Assembly: GCA_039819665.1 (NCBI GenBank)
Contig: JBCBRM010000016.1
Coordinates: forward strand, 76,985-140,984
From: JAWPMV01 sp039819665
GTDB lineage: Bacteria > Bacteroidota > Bacteroidia > J057
DNA length: 64,000 nt
Direction of reading: 5' to 3'
Part shown: piece by piece, positions 26,846 through 37,432 of the stretch
Layout of the letters: each line of letters opens with the position of its first letter
How positions within the stretch are numbered: the first letter of the stretch is position 1
Made by a program: the position numbers and the translations under genes
Notes under the pieces: model-generated
Told to the model about the DNA's origin: nothing
Seen by the model: only the letters and a program-made list of their open reading frames with translations
Databases searched by the model: none

Positions 26846-27154
26846 CTGGGAAAATTTTTCCTAAAATACGGAAAATGGCTTAGAATTCATTTTGGGGATT
26901 TAAAATTGCGTATTGCCATATTCAGACCACTCGACAGGCTCGTGGTGACATAGGACTGTGTCGGATAAAAGAGTTCAAAGCTCTTTTGGAAATGCTGATA
27001 TTAGCAAAAGGTCCCGGCTCTTGAATCAAGGCCGGGATGACAGTCGTTCAGATTGATTTGCAAAAAATCCCAAAGCGTTCATCAGTCATGGCTCTTTTCG
27101 CAAATAATTGCACGACAAAAAGGCAGGAGGTACCTTGGTTTCAAATACATTTAC
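26846..27154. other. 309-base gap with dispersed repeats
   Basis: No gene seen. It contains the CCCGG hairpin repeat (27010-27042), a hairpin AAAAGAG/CTCTTTT (26967-26987) and a CTCGACAGGCTCGTGGTGAC stretch of the kind found as short dispersed repeats in Bacteroidota intergenic DNA. Confidence 0.5.
27010..27042. repeat. Dispersed CCCGG hairpin repeat, copy 2
   Basis: GGTCCCGGCTCTTG, four variable bases, then AAGGCCGGGATGACA; this is the near-identical inverted counterpart of 17074-17108. Confidence 0.65.
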
Positions 27155-28186
27155 ATGAAAACATTGGCAAGGGCTTGTAGCCCTTTTCTAGTTCTCATCC
27201 TCTCCTTAACTCCTATTTTCAGCCAAGAAGTAGCCCATGAAATTTACTTTCCCACGGAGCTATATCCTCGTGACAAGGAATCTTTTTTTATCTACCTGGA
27301 CAATGATAAGTTCATTCCTCCCAGCCTTGACGAGGATCGCGACTATACAAACGGAATTGCATTTTCCTACAGCAATAAAGCTCTCCTGAACTTCCCTTTA
27401 CACAAAATAAATGGCTGGCTGCTGCAAAGGGTATTAAATCCTCAATCAGATACCCATTTTCAATTTCTTTCCCCTGAAATAAAGTTAGCTAGCCTCGCCT
27501 ATACTCCCAGAGACATTGCTGAATCCAGATTGATCTTGGATGACAGACCTTATGCCAGCGCTCATTACCTGGAGATCAAAAGTCGACTTTGGAACAAACA
27601 GAAAAATCAGGTGCATAGCCTGGGTATTTCTTATGGAGTCCTTGCCAGTCCCATCGCCGAATTTGCCCAGCGGATCATCCACACCATAGGTAGAATCCGT
27701 CCCATACCCGAAGGTTGGGACAATCAAATCGCTCATCCCTGGGAACCGACTCTTTTAATGTCCTACCAAAGGGATCGCTTGTGGAGAAAAGACAAAGGGC
27801 GATCTTTCCAAGACCTCAAGGAAAGCATCTCCTTTGAAGTCGGTTTCCGGATGATGGCTGCCTATGCGCTCACAGGGAGAATGGGAACAAAGCTAGGAAA
27901 AAGAGAGCAGGGGCAGGCCTTCCTTTTTCTCCGCCTCAAACCTCATGTGCTAGCCTATGATACCAATCTGGAAGGACAGTTTCGAAGCTCTTTGTACACG
28001 GTTCCAAGAAAGGACATCTACTTTATGCGAGGAGAAGCGGCTGCAGGATTGAGTGTTAATTGGGACGGGCCGAAGCGAAGCCTGAAGGCAGGCTATGGAT
28101 TTTATGCACAAAGTCCTGAGGCTCGCTACCCCAATCATACGCGCTTTCATTACTGGGGGAGGTTTTGGTTAGGATGGGTGTTTTAG
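27155..28186 (+). CDS. LpxR-like outer-membrane lipid A deacylase (DUF2219)
   Basis: 343 aa from the ATG at 27155, which is directly followed by a signal peptide (cleaved near IFSQE). FFIYLDNDKF and DRDYTNGIAFSYS are the family's start, carrying the Asn/Asp active-site loop of Salmonella LpxR. ILDDRPYASAHYLEI is the next conserved block, and the C-terminus ends in an aromatic residue (RFWLGWVF), the barrel-insertion signal. LpxR removes the 3'-acyloxyacyl group of lipid A in a calcium-dependent way. Its presence in the same region as LptF/G fits envelope remodelling, though it is a separate unit. Confidence 0.83.
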   Translation: MKTLARACSPFLVLILSLTPIFSQEVAHEIYFPTELYPRDKESFFIYLDNDKFIPPSLDEDRDYTNGIAFSYSNKALLNFPLHKINGWLLQRVLNPQSDTHFQFLSPEIKLASLAYTPRDIAESRLILDDRPYASAHYLEIKSRLWNKQKNQVHSLGISYGVLASPIAEFAQRIIHTIGRIRPIPEGWDNQIAHPWEPTLLMSYQRDRLWRKDKGRSFQDLKESISFEVGFRMMAAYALTGRMGTKLGKREQGQAFLFLRLKPHVLAYDTNLEGQFRSSLYTVPRKDIYFMRGEAAAGLSVNWDGPKRSLKAGYGFYAQSPEARYPNHTRFHYWGRFWLGWVF

Positions 28187-28555
28187 GATTGATAATAAGA
28201 TATACCGAAGTAAGGGTAATTACTTAAGTAATAAATTTCTAGCGTTCGGGTACTTCTATTTTCTCAGAAATTTCACAGATCTATAGGAAAAGTTTAAAAT
28301 ATTAGTTCTATATTTAGAATATCACGAAACGTCCTTAGCAAGCTGACTGAAAAAAGTAGCTCCCTCCCTTTGCTACCGGTGAAGCCACAAAGAATACATT
28401 TCTTTGAATCGGAATTGTGCTAATCTTCGTGCAATAATAAGCTTACCAATTGGGTATTCAAGGTAGATAACTCCCTTGTAACTTTATTCCTTTGCTTTAA
28501 TCTGTAAGGTAAACCTTTACGGGATCAACCCATTTTATCATACACAATAATTCGC
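28187..28555. other. 369-base leader before the giant-protein operon
   Basis: AT-rich and without a supported gene. Near its end GTAAGGT/ACCTTTAC (about 28504-28520) forms a small inverted repeat just upstream of the first start, which could be an operator or leader hairpin. TAACTTTA at 28479 is one mismatch from a -7 element. Confidence 0.4.
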
Positions 28556-31500
28556 ATGAACACCCCCAAATTGATCCATGCTCGCGGAAGCCTGCTACTA
28601 AAGATCATCAACTCTGCTCAATCTGATTCCTACGACAATCGCTATTTGGCTTTTAAGGTTCAAACCAATCGGATTCTTTTTCGATCACCTGAAGACGGAA
28701 ATGCATGGTCTGACCTGCAGGGTCTCATGAAAAGGTGGTATAATAAGCCAGAAGAATCAAAGATCATAGTAGAAGGCCAAATTAGCCTGGATGCTCTTCC
28801 TGCTAGTCCCTTTCCTGCATTTTATGGCCTTACGTTGGAGTATTCCCCTAAAGAAGTTGTGATGGGCATCGAGCATCAGGAAGTATTTGGAGAGGGGTCA
28901 AATTTGAGCTTTTCTAATTTACAGCTACAATTCTTCGATCGCCCTGATCAGACTAACATCGCGCTTGAAGGCTCTGTGAGTATGAGTTATCGCGGATCTG
29001 AGCCTTTGCAGCTTAATGCTCAAATCACGGAAGAAGGAATGGCTTTCATTGCAGAGGGGGATAGTTTGAGTCAATTTCAGGTAAATCATCCCTTTCTCGC
29101 TTCATTTGCCACTAGTAAACTGGAAGTTAAAAGCGATGTTCAAAGATGGGAAGATCTGGAAACGCAATTCACCTTTGGCGAATCTGGAGGAAATCTTGTG
29201 TATGATTATGCTGGAAAAGGTGAGGAATTAAATCTTCGTGTGAAAAACAGGAATCAGATAAAATGGTCTGAAAAGGGATTACAATTGTTGGTACAACATG
29301 ATGACTATAAAAAGAATCCACAGATTACCTCAGAGCGAACAAGTCGAAGGCTTATTGAAAGCATAAAAAATAGCGGAGAAATGAGTGTAGAGATTTGGAT
29401 GAAAAGTGCAAATCTCAAACAAATCGGCCCAGCCGAGCTAGTGAGCCTAGAAAAAAATGAGCGAAGACGAAATTTCGCACTAGGACAGGGGCCGGAAGGA
29501 AAACCTAATAAGAATAAAGCAAAATTACCCAATGGTAGTTTTTTAAATGCCAGAATCTCGGCAAGTGGCACTGACAGAGATGGAGAGCCAGGTATTCAAA
29601 GTCCCCTCAATTCGCTGGTATTGGATACTACTCATGTAGTTTTCACGCGAAACACATCAGGCAAAACTGCCCTTTATCTCAATGGTACTTGTTGTGTGGA
29701 AGGAAAAGCCAGTGGAAGTCTCGAAGACTGGGAAGATGACCTAAATCTGATCATCGGAAATGATACCCGTTTTTCAGGTCCCTGGGAAGGAGAGCTGTAT
29801 CACCTTTCTATTTATAGTAAAGCCCTTTCGGAGAAAGAAGTGCATGCTCATTTCAACCCTCAATTATATGTTGAGGGTACGGCCCATCTTGCCAAAGTTC
29901 CAGCTCCCCTTACTTCCCCCCTTGATGCAAAATGGCATATCCAGCCAGATTCCAGCGTGCTGGCTGTTCATGGATTTGGATTACATGTGGCCAATCAACT
30001 TCGTTTTGAGAATGTAGATATGAAGCTCCATATAGATGGAGCTGGAAAAATGAAACCCTCCGGAGATATACGAACATCTCTATGGGGGAATGAATTTTTG
30101 ATGGCCATTAGCAAAAAAGGAGGGCAAAACAGTCCATGGCCAAATTTGAAAATGCATGATCCGGGTATAACCGCATATTTTGATTTTGGACATTTTGCCC
30201 GAGTCAGTATGCAATCCTTCTCTCTATTAGCAGGCAAGTCAACCTCTGATCCACAGAATTTGACCTGGCATATGGAAGAAGTCGCAGGCGTATTCATAAA
30301 TGACTTCCCAGACGTAGTTGATGGCATCTCCAAAATAGATCTGAAATTGGAAGGGGAAGGAGTGGAAATCGATATTGTGGAACACAATCACAGTTTTTCT
30401 TTCCTTCAACATCTAAATATGAGGTTTAGGAACGAAGAGCTCTCTGCCGGTTCTGCAGAAATACTCATGGGACCGATACATGTCGAAGATCGATTCTCGC
30501 AATGGGCAGTTACTCCATTTAAGCAGTATAAAATTGGGTTTCTTGTAAATCAGTTTGGCATGGAATTCCCATCAGAAGTGAATGATGACCCACAGAATGA
30601 TGAGAAAACCACAAGTCAGTTTTTTGGGGTATGGAATCCTAATAAAGAGGTGCGAATGTACCTGGGCGCAGCTTTCATGAAACGACATGGAAATCGATTC
30701 GGATTGTTGGGTGGACTTGATAAGAGTCCTGAGGTCAGAAACTTTATGCATTTCAAAGCAAATGGATGTTTTGTTTTCGGCGACCGGACCAGAACTCCTG
30801 TTATGCTGGAAGGTAGTAGTACCTTAAGCTTTGGAGATCAACAAGCCAATCCGATTCACCCATTCTTCACAGGAGATATAAATTATAATGAAAAACAAGA
30901 TCGATTCCTGCTTGAAGGAATGATTGATTTATTTCCTGATTGGTCCTCTATATCGGTAAGAGGTCCGGGGACTGTACAGATTCAGAAAAGAGGCTCAATT
31001 TTTTCTATGGAGGAATCAGTTGAAGTTGAGTTGGAAGATTTCAAATTTCTGGATCCAAAGCTTGTCTTGAAAAACGCGAACTTAACTTTAAGCGGAAGAT
31101 GGTTAGGCAAGGAAATGATTTTTAGTGCTGAAAGAAAAGAAGGTAATTACCTATTAAGCTCTGAAGTAAGCTTTGAAAAAGTTCCTTTCCAACTAAGTAT
31201 CGGCCCCATTTATGAGCCTGAGACTGGCGCTTTACTCAGTGAAGGATTTAACCTCTGTCAGGGAGAAGGTTGTTGTGAAGAAATGACTATCGACATGGAA
31301 GTTGAACTTACATCCTCAGGATTTAGGAGTCTGGTAAATGCTTCTTTCGACTGGACAGATGAACAAGGAAAAAATCACCAGGTTGAAGTGCCTGAATTCC
31401 AGCTTTTCTGGCCTCCAAGAAGTAGAAATGAATTGTTGGGAATGGTACTTGAGGAAGTCAGTGTAAATGCGAGTGAGATTTTTGCTCCACAATTACAACA

Positions 31501-32581
31501 TGCTAAAGACTATTTTGTGGAGTCTATTTCAAGTGTTGGTTTCCTCACCTATAGACCTGAAAACAATGTAGGGGCAGACCTGAGTACGCAAATTGCTACG
31601 CCTTTTGAAAATCAAATGAGTGTCAGATCTGACAAAGGCTTCTTTTCCATTGAACTCGTCGCTAATAATCATGTAGTCAATCAATTGACTGTTCAGGATA
31701 TCAAAGACAAGGATATCGATGAGGTAAAAACTGACTTTAGCGGCTTCCTGAAAAAAATCGAGACCGAAGCAGGAAACAGCCTGAAAGCAGGAGCAATTAA
31801 TCTAATCCAATCCCGTATTGCAGAACGAATCATTGTTCCGCTAACAGACAGCCTCTTCTTCCATTATGGCTTTGAACCCACTTCAAATCAGGTGGAATTG
31901 AAGGCAGGTATGCGCTTACGAGTGGAATACCAGAATTTTCAATTCGTCCCCCGCTCGGACAGTCGCGCAATTCAAGGTTTTGTAGGTAGTGGAAATGCAA
32001 TCTATGAAATCAATCAGGTAGTGCAGGCAGGAAAACCGAAAATTAGTTTCGATCCTTTCCTCAGCAGTATTCATACCTCCGTCAGCCAGGCAAATGGTAG
32101 TTCAAAGGCAGGTGGTTTACTTGATCTTGCAGCTGCTGACCCCAATTCTTATTACAAATTATCCTTCCCATCAGAATACGGAGATGTATCTCAGGCACAG
32201 GATAGTGATAAGATGACAGTCTTGAAGGGCGCCAATAGTTGGGGAGATCTCTTTGATGGCAAAACGACCAACCGAAATATCCTGGGCCGAGCTGTCATCA
32301 TTCCAGAGATACAAATCTTCGTCAATGAAGAGGTGATTTATGTACCCATTGGAACTACTTTAAGACAAATACTGGAGCGGTCCATCAGCCTCCCTTCAGT
32401 AGGCTTGATTGGGCATAATCCTGATCCTTTACATGGAGCTTATGCACCGAGGAGATTGGTACATGAAGGCCCTGCCAATAGCCCTCAATACAAACTCATA
32501 CAACTGGGAGCTTATCAAAGCTTTGGCAATCAGGATGTATATGATATTCCTTTAGTCAAAGGTGACAGAATTTACCTTTAA
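28556..32581 (+). CDS. Giant beta-rich protein with LamG-like domain (1341 aa)
   Basis: No signal peptide and no membrane helix. Most of the chain is alternating beta-strands of the form x-h-x-h separated by Gly/Asn/Asp turns. Residues about 275-432 read as a LamG/concanavalin-like jellyroll (MSVEIWMKSANL, LVLDTTHVVFTRN, KTALYLNGTC, ending LSIYSKALSEKEVHAHF). The last 100 residues look like a beta-grasp or SLBB-like fold (IQIFVNEEVIYVPIGTTLRQ, ending PLVKGDRIYL). No known family is recognised with confidence; the strand pattern resembles large bacterial/fungal proteins annotated DUF6603, which needs a profile search. It is first of a five-gene operon; 12 bases to the next start. Confidence 0.7.
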   Translation: MNTPKLIHARGSLLLKIINSAQSDSYDNRYLAFKVQTNRILFRSPEDGNAWSDLQGLMKRWYNKPEESKIIVEGQISLDALPASPFPAFYGLTLEYSPKEVVMGIEHQEVFGEGSNLSFSNLQLQFFDRPDQTNIALEGSVSMSYRGSEPLQLNAQITEEGMAFIAEGDSLSQFQVNHPFLASFATSKLEVKSDVQRWEDLETQFTFGESGGNLVYDYAGKGEELNLRVKNRNQIKWSEKGLQLLVQHDDYKKNPQITSERTSRRLIESIKNSGEMSVEIWMKSANLKQIGPAELVSLEKNERRRNFALGQGPEGKPNKNKAKLPNGSFLNARISASGTDRDGEPGIQSPLNSLVLDTTHVVFTRNTSGKTALYLNGTCCVEGKASGSLEDWEDDLNLIIGNDTRFSGPWEGELYHLSIYSKALSEKEVHAHFNPQLYVEGTAHLAKVPAPLTSPLDAKWHIQPDSSVLAVHGFGLHVANQLRFENVDMKLHIDGAGKMKPSGDIRTSLWGNEFLMAISKKGGQNSPWPNLKMHDPGITAYFDFGHFARVSMQSFSLLAGKSTSDPQNLTWHMEEVAGVFINDFPDVVDGISKIDLKLEGEGVEIDIVEHNHSFSFLQHLNMRFRNEELSAGSAEILMGPIHVEDRFSQWAVTPFKQYKIGFLVNQFGMEFPSEVNDDPQNDEKTTSQFFGVWNPNKEVRMYLGAAFMKRHGNRFGLLGGLDKSPEVRNFMHFKANGCFVFGDRTRTPVMLEGSSTLSFGDQQANPIHPFFTGDINYNEKQDRFLLEGMIDLFPDWSSISVRGPGTVQIQKRGSIFSMEESVEVELEDFKFLDPKLVLKNANLTLSGRWLGKEMIFSAERKEGNYLLSSEVSFEKVPFQLSIGPIYEPETGALLSEGFNLCQGEGCCEEMTIDMEVELTSSGFRSLVNASFDWTDEQGKNHQVEVPEFQLFWPPRSRNELLGMVLEEVSVNASEIFAPQLQHAKDYFVESISSVGFLTYRPENNVGADLSTQIATPFENQMSVRSDKGFFSIELVANNHVVNQLTVQDIKDKDIDEVKTDFSGFLKKIETEAGNSLKAGAINLIQSRIAERIIVPLTDSLFFHYGFEPTSNQVELKAGMRLRVEYQNFQFVPRSDSRAIQGFVGSGNAIYEINQVVQAGKPKISFDPFLSSIHTSVSQANGSSKAGGLLDLAAADPNSYYKLSFPSEYGDVSQAQDSDKMTVLKGANSWGDLFDGKTTNRNILGRAVIIPEIQIFVNEEVIYVPIGTTLRQILERSISLPSVGLIGHNPDPLHGAYAPRRLVHEGPANSPQYKLIQLGAYQSFGNQDVYDIPLVKGDRIYL

Positions 32582-32593
32582 GCCGCAGTAATC

Positions 32594-35500
32594 ATGAGTT
32601 CAGTTTTGAAAAAGCTATCTGCTGGCGAGCAGATATTCTACACCTTTGGAGATACATTGACTGATCAGCTCAATACAGGCTATGAGTTAATATTTCTCCC
32701 CTTTGATCCCCCTCCTCCAAAAAATCAGGAGGTGAATTTAAGCATTACAGATGCCTGGCACAATCCCCTATATAAAGGAACATTCGCCTTCGTAAAACGC
32801 ACTGATCCTGCTTTGGAACAGGAAAGTGTCGTAGCAGATATTCAAAAAATCAGGCAAAAAAACAGCTTGAGATTTACGCGTTTTTTGTGGTTGGATTATA
32901 CCCTCGAAACAGGAAGATTCTCGCGACAGCAGTTGGTAGTAGATCTAAGTGGTCCCAAACTCACACAAGATAACTTTTGTGAACTGAGAAACTATCGATT
33001 GTTCTTTCCTAAAGGCAGCAGCATAAACTGGAATGCCGATAACAACCGTTTTGAATTTAGTCCCAAATCAGCCAATTATCCTTTCCAAATAAAAACTTCC
33101 TATGGTGAGTCTTCTTTAGATTTAGGGCCAGAAGGAATACACATAAGTATGGATGCGGGGACGCTGGGACAGCTGTCCTTCCAACTAGATATAAATCGAG
33201 ATGACTTTTTGGACGACAATGGTAATCAAAGTTTCGGATATCCGGCTTTCACCCATTTAGATCTCGGAATGAGGTTGTATTTCCGAGATTATGCCTTTAA
33301 AGGGAATGCTGAAAATTTTTCCATTTCTTCACTTAGATATCCACTATTCAAAGAGGTTTACCGAAGCACTGAATCAGACAGTGGAACTGGAACTACTTTG
33401 GATTTGGAAATCATCAAGCCCTTTTTCCCGACAAAGATTCAATTAAATGCCAATTGGGACCCCTTAAGTCCTCTTGATGAGGAGAAATCATATTTTGCAT
33501 TTGATCGAAGCAGTACCGTAGAAATTCCTTCCGGATACAGGACGCAATTGGGATATACCATTCATTTGGAAGCCCAGGAAAATTGTAAGCTCGTATTTCA
33601 GGAAAGGCAGCTATATACAAATGAAAAACAAGCCGGGCTCACCCTTGTTCCCCGCGGCTCCTTTAAAATGAGCTTACCTAGCTATGCAGACCCAAAACCG
33701 GAGCTAATACACAGACACCGACTCATCTGCGGTTTATCAGGAGTCGAATACCTGAGCCTTGCCCCGGAGACTGAAAAAGATAATTTCCTTCATTTCTTTC
33801 CGGGGAATCCAGCTTTCTCCCCTAATTATATCTCACTCCAAGGCTTAACGGAAAATTTTATTTTGCTCCTGAAAGCCTATGGGACAATAGATGATTTAAA
33901 ACAAAACCGCAAGGGTGATGATGATCGGGAAGAGGATCTGAAAATTGACAATACGGAATGGCTGGAGGAAATTCTTCTTCCTTTAATCGCTGACTTTTTC
34001 CCTGAAGGTCAAATACTCAGCGAATCAGAGGAAGATCAATGGAAACAATTGGAGATTGTAGAAGATGCTTTAGAGTGGCTTCAAAGGTTCTTTCTTGAGT
34101 CCACGCTTTCGAAAGCCAATACTTCTACTCAGGCATTTACTACTACAGCAAATAGTTCCTGGGCCTATATCACACAAAGTGATAATGGAACCCCCATCTA
34201 TTTCGCCCAACCGGATGAATCTATTTTTTATCAGCCTGGTGGAGACTCTGAAGGCGATCTTACCGATGAATTCCTATCCTATCTGGAAGTACCCGCCGAA
34301 CCTTTACCAGCCGAACAAAGTTCTCTGGCTTTTCCTCTTTTTCCACATGGAGCCATAGATGGAACCTTTCTAGATGACTATCTCGACATTGAAAAGCAGT
34401 TTATTACAAAATTTAGGAGGGACAGAATCTCTGAGATTCGAGCAGGAGCCAATATTCCTGCAAGTAGCACTTCTTCAGCTAAGGAAATCCAGGGAACTAC
34501 TCCCCAGGGACTGCTTGCAAGTTTTAGTGAAGATTTCGAAAACTGGAAATCCCTTCTATTAGCAAAGGATACAGAAAACAAAGCTTTCCAGTGGGTCAAT
34601 ATCGGGAGATATGATCCTTTACGGACAGCTCTGCAGTCAAATAATCTGTTTGCTATTATTTCGAAACCTGATTCAATAAATCCTTATTTCACTGATTCCT
34701 CAAGCAATCAGGCCTTTCACCAAATGACCATCGAGGGATGGAACTTTGACTTTGAGCCCATTAATGCTGAGAATAACGAAAACAAATGGGCCAGATTTGA
34801 TACTGTGATGATCCTCAAATACCAGGAACGTCCTCTGATAGATTTAATCGAGGATAGCAGTAACTGGTCAGAAAAAGAGGCTTTCGTAGGTGCAGATGCT
34901 GATATAAATAAAGTTCAACAACAATTGAGGCGCCTGCTTAAGGAAGCTATTGCAAATGGTGAAAGTGGGGATGAGAAACTACGAGAGAAATATAAAGCTT
35001 TGGCAAGAGCCGCCAAACAGGCCAACTGGACCGGGATTATTTTGCTAAATGTAAATGTTCCCACGGAAGGTTTACCTGAAGAGTTGGCTGGATTGGCAGC
35101 AGGAATTGATACCAATAAGTTTTATGCTCAATACTTAAGTATTGAGACCACACAGGTACTGCCAGGAAATACATTAGAAGCAAAAACTTCATCTCTATTT
35201 GGTCTAATCGACTATAATGATGATGGACCCGCCCCAGATTCAGATGATCCCTTCAATTTTCAGGTCAGGAGCCTCAGCATTATATTCCGAAATTCTCGCA
35301 TTTATGATTTTGCAGCCGAGATAGAATTAACCCTCGATGAATTATTTGGAGAAAGCACCCGACTATTGGATAGCGAGACCGGGGTAAACATCATTCAGCT
35401 CAAAGGAACTGCAGAAAGGCATGATGATAAAATCACCTATTCCTTTGGTTTTAAAGGCAAAAACAAGTTTCTGCTTGAAAAAAGTGAGGTACTGGAGGAA

Positions 35501-36325
35501 GTCAGCATCGTTAAGGCTCAATTCAATACAGATCCTAAACCATCAGGCGATAATCCCCGCATCACCAGCCGCTTCTCCTTATTTGGGACGATGAACTTTC
35601 GGAAGCTGGAAGCCTTTGATATTCTCTCTTTTGGAGCAGAAAGTATTGGCGAAACAGACAATGAACAATTCCTGAGTTTTTCCAGCCTTCAGATCGTAAT
35701 GAGTTTTTTGGAAGATGATCCCTCCGGCAGAACATTCTCCTTCAAGGCGGATAAAATGAGTTTTAACTTGACTCAAAGTGATGTAAGAGAACAAAGTCTT
35801 TATGCCAAGTTTCCCATAAAACTAAGCGGCCTCAGTCAATATCCTGGAGGCTCTGGGCAGACACCCTCAAGCGTTGGATTTGCAGAAGTAAAATCACCCC
35901 TGGCGGGTGGGCTTATTGGAGATGAATGGTATGCTTTTACCTACCAATTGGATCTGGGAACCCTTGGAGCCCTCGCAGGCGATGCAGGTATGTTGTTACA
36001 CATCATGGTTGCATGGAGCCCGGAAAAAGTAGAAGGGACAAAGGGCTTGTTTGTGGGAATCAGGCTGCCCGGATTTAAGGCAGGGAAAGCCGAAATTTCT
36101 CTACAGGGCATCCTCAAACTTGTGTTTAAGAGCATACGCTTTATTGTGGGTAAGGACGACAATGAGAATTCTGTCTACATGCTCAAAATCAAGAAGATTG
36201 CCTTGAAACTCCTTGTACTGACCTTACCTCCAAATACCCAGGGTGAGATCAGCATATTTGGCGACCCTGAGGGCGACAAAGACAATAAGAGTGTGGGTTG
36301 GTATGGAGCTATAACCAGAAATTGA
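32594..36325 (+). CDS. Giant beta-rich protein, second of operon (1243 aa)
   Basis: No signal peptide. Long alternating-strand segments (LGQLSFQLDINRDDFLDDNG, QVRSLSIIFRNSRIYDFAAE) enclose an acidic, helix-rich central part (about residues 440-860). The C-terminal 150 residues (GTLGALAGDAGMLLHIMVAW, LPGFKAGKAEISLQGILKL) form a long amphipathic beta region of the kind also present in the 2608 aa protein, suggesting common ancestry. There is no recognised catalytic motif. It stops 2 bases before the start of the next gene, so the two are very likely translated together. Confidence 0.68.
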   Translation: MSSVLKKLSAGEQIFYTFGDTLTDQLNTGYELIFLPFDPPPPKNQEVNLSITDAWHNPLYKGTFAFVKRTDPALEQESVVADIQKIRQKNSLRFTRFLWLDYTLETGRFSRQQLVVDLSGPKLTQDNFCELRNYRLFFPKGSSINWNADNNRFEFSPKSANYPFQIKTSYGESSLDLGPEGIHISMDAGTLGQLSFQLDINRDDFLDDNGNQSFGYPAFTHLDLGMRLYFRDYAFKGNAENFSISSLRYPLFKEVYRSTESDSGTGTTLDLEIIKPFFPTKIQLNANWDPLSPLDEEKSYFAFDRSSTVEIPSGYRTQLGYTIHLEAQENCKLVFQERQLYTNEKQAGLTLVPRGSFKMSLPSYADPKPELIHRHRLICGLSGVEYLSLAPETEKDNFLHFFPGNPAFSPNYISLQGLTENFILLLKAYGTIDDLKQNRKGDDDREEDLKIDNTEWLEEILLPLIADFFPEGQILSESEEDQWKQLEIVEDALEWLQRFFLESTLSKANTSTQAFTTTANSSWAYITQSDNGTPIYFAQPDESIFYQPGGDSEGDLTDEFLSYLEVPAEPLPAEQSSLAFPLFPHGAIDGTFLDDYLDIEKQFITKFRRDRISEIRAGANIPASSTSSAKEIQGTTPQGLLASFSEDFENWKSLLLAKDTENKAFQWVNIGRYDPLRTALQSNNLFAIISKPDSINPYFTDSSSNQAFHQMTIEGWNFDFEPINAENNENKWARFDTVMILKYQERPLIDLIEDSSNWSEKEAFVGADADINKVQQQLRRLLKEAIANGESGDEKLREKYKALARAAKQANWTGIILLNVNVPTEGLPEELAGLAAGIDTNKFYAQYLSIETTQVLPGNTLEAKTSSLFGLIDYNDDGPAPDSDDPFNFQVRSLSIIFRNSRIYDFAAEIELTLDELFGESTRLLDSETGVNIIQLKGTAERHDDKITYSFGFKGKNKFLLEKSEVLEEVSIVKAQFNTDPKPSGDNPRITSRFSLFGTMNFRKLEAFDILSFGAESIGETDNEQFLSFSSLQIVMSFLEDDPSGRTFSFKADKMSFNLTQSDVREQSLYAKFPIKLSGLSQYPGGSGQTPSSVGFAEVKSPLAGGLIGDEWYAFTYQLDLGTLGALAGDAGMLLHIMVAWSPEKVEGTKGLFVGIRLPGFKAGKAEISLQGILKLVFKSIRFIVGKDDNENSVYMLKIKKIALKLLVLTLPPNTQGEISIFGDPEGDKDNKSVGWYGAITRN

Positions 36326-36327
36326 TC

Positions 36328-37422
36328 ATGACTAAAGAGGAATTATTTCAAATCCTTAGTGATAATACACAGGACGTAACAGTCGATGGAGGAAGTGAAT
36401 CCCACTTGATCCTTAGTGGTTCTTTGCTATCCTCCTCCGCGATAACAGAAGTCTTAAGTACTCATTTGGGGGAAGATGAGATCCGAATTAGGCTCAACAG
36501 CCCTATTACCCAGGCTAACCTAACGGCTAGTGGGAATTTGCTGAATGAGAAATTTCAGGACCTTTCCTGTTCTGCGCTTTTTGACCTGGATGCTGGGACG
36601 CCCACTTGCCTACTAGAGATTTCTCCGGATTCCTTATGGAGACTTTCGAGCACCTATGCAGATCTGGAAGGAAGTTTTTTTGATCAGGTGGCTTTTGCGA
36701 GTGATAGCCTGATTAAGCTGGCTTCTTTGGATGGAAGCATTAGTGGAAAAACAGCCCAAAAAGGCTTACATCTCGCAGCAAGTTTACCCGGATCTGATTT
36801 TTTTGAGCCCATTTTATGGCTATTGGGAAATCAAAATTTGCTCAAGCTGGATGGAGAAATCAGCCTAAGTAATGAGCAGCCTACTTTTATACTGAGCAGT
36901 AGTGTATCCATCCCTGTAGAATTGGGATTCTTTCGATTGCCTTTTGTGAAACTCAGTCTAATAAGTGATGCAGATGGAGATGCGCTCAAGACCCATATTT
37001 GTGTGGAAACGGAGCTGGATTTTTTCAACGGAACAGATTCAGTCAAACTTCCCCTCAAAGCACTATTTCAGAATCCCAATTTCAGCTTCCTCCTATTTCT
37101 GGATGTAAATGACTTGCTGGACGCTGCTTTTGATGCGCTGAGCAGTCTGGTGAACGACATGAATGTACAGGACCTCATTCCTGCGGGATTTGAGATTGGA
37201 GATCTGATACAAATGGAAAATGTAGTTCTCCAGGTCCTGCCAAAAGAAAAGAAGCTAAACTCTGTGAGCCTGGCGATTCAATCAGCCCAGCCCTGGGAAA
37301 TAGTTAGCAATTTATTGACACTGGAAACCATTAGTCTGGGAATTGAATTAAATGACCCCCTGGGAAACGCAGAACTCTCCATGGCTTTGATGGGAGAGAT
37401 GTCCATTGATAATACCCTTTAA
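36328..37422 (+). CDS. Beta-rich protein related to the giants (364 aa)
   Basis: Start taken at 36328 (MTKEELFQILSDN), two bases after the preceding stop; an earlier in-frame start would overlap it by 28 bases. It is about 364 aa of the same strand-turn style (FILSSSVSIPVELGFFRLPF, ETISLGIELNDPLGNAELS). It ends abruptly in the middle of what looks like another repeat (MALMGEMSIDNTL), and comparable repeats resume at the start of the 2608 aa protein beyond the MBL gene. So it may be the N-terminal piece of a formerly longer protein. Function unknown. Confidence 0.65.
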   Translation: MTKEELFQILSDNTQDVTVDGGSESHLILSGSLLSSSAITEVLSTHLGEDEIRIRLNSPITQANLTASGNLLNEKFQDLSCSALFDLDAGTPTCLLEISPDSLWRLSSTYADLEGSFFDQVAFASDSLIKLASLDGSISGKTAQKGLHLAASLPGSDFFEPILWLLGNQNLLKLDGEISLSNEQPTFILSSSVSIPVELGFFRLPFVKLSLISDADGDALKTHICVETELDFFNGTDSVKLPLKALFQNPNFSFLLFLDVNDLLDAAFDALSSLVNDMNVQDLIPAGFEIGDLIQMENVVLQVLPKEKKLNSVSLAIQSAQPWEIVSNLLTLETISLGIELNDPLGNAELSMALMGEMSIDNTL

Positions 37423-37432
37423 CAACAAGAAG

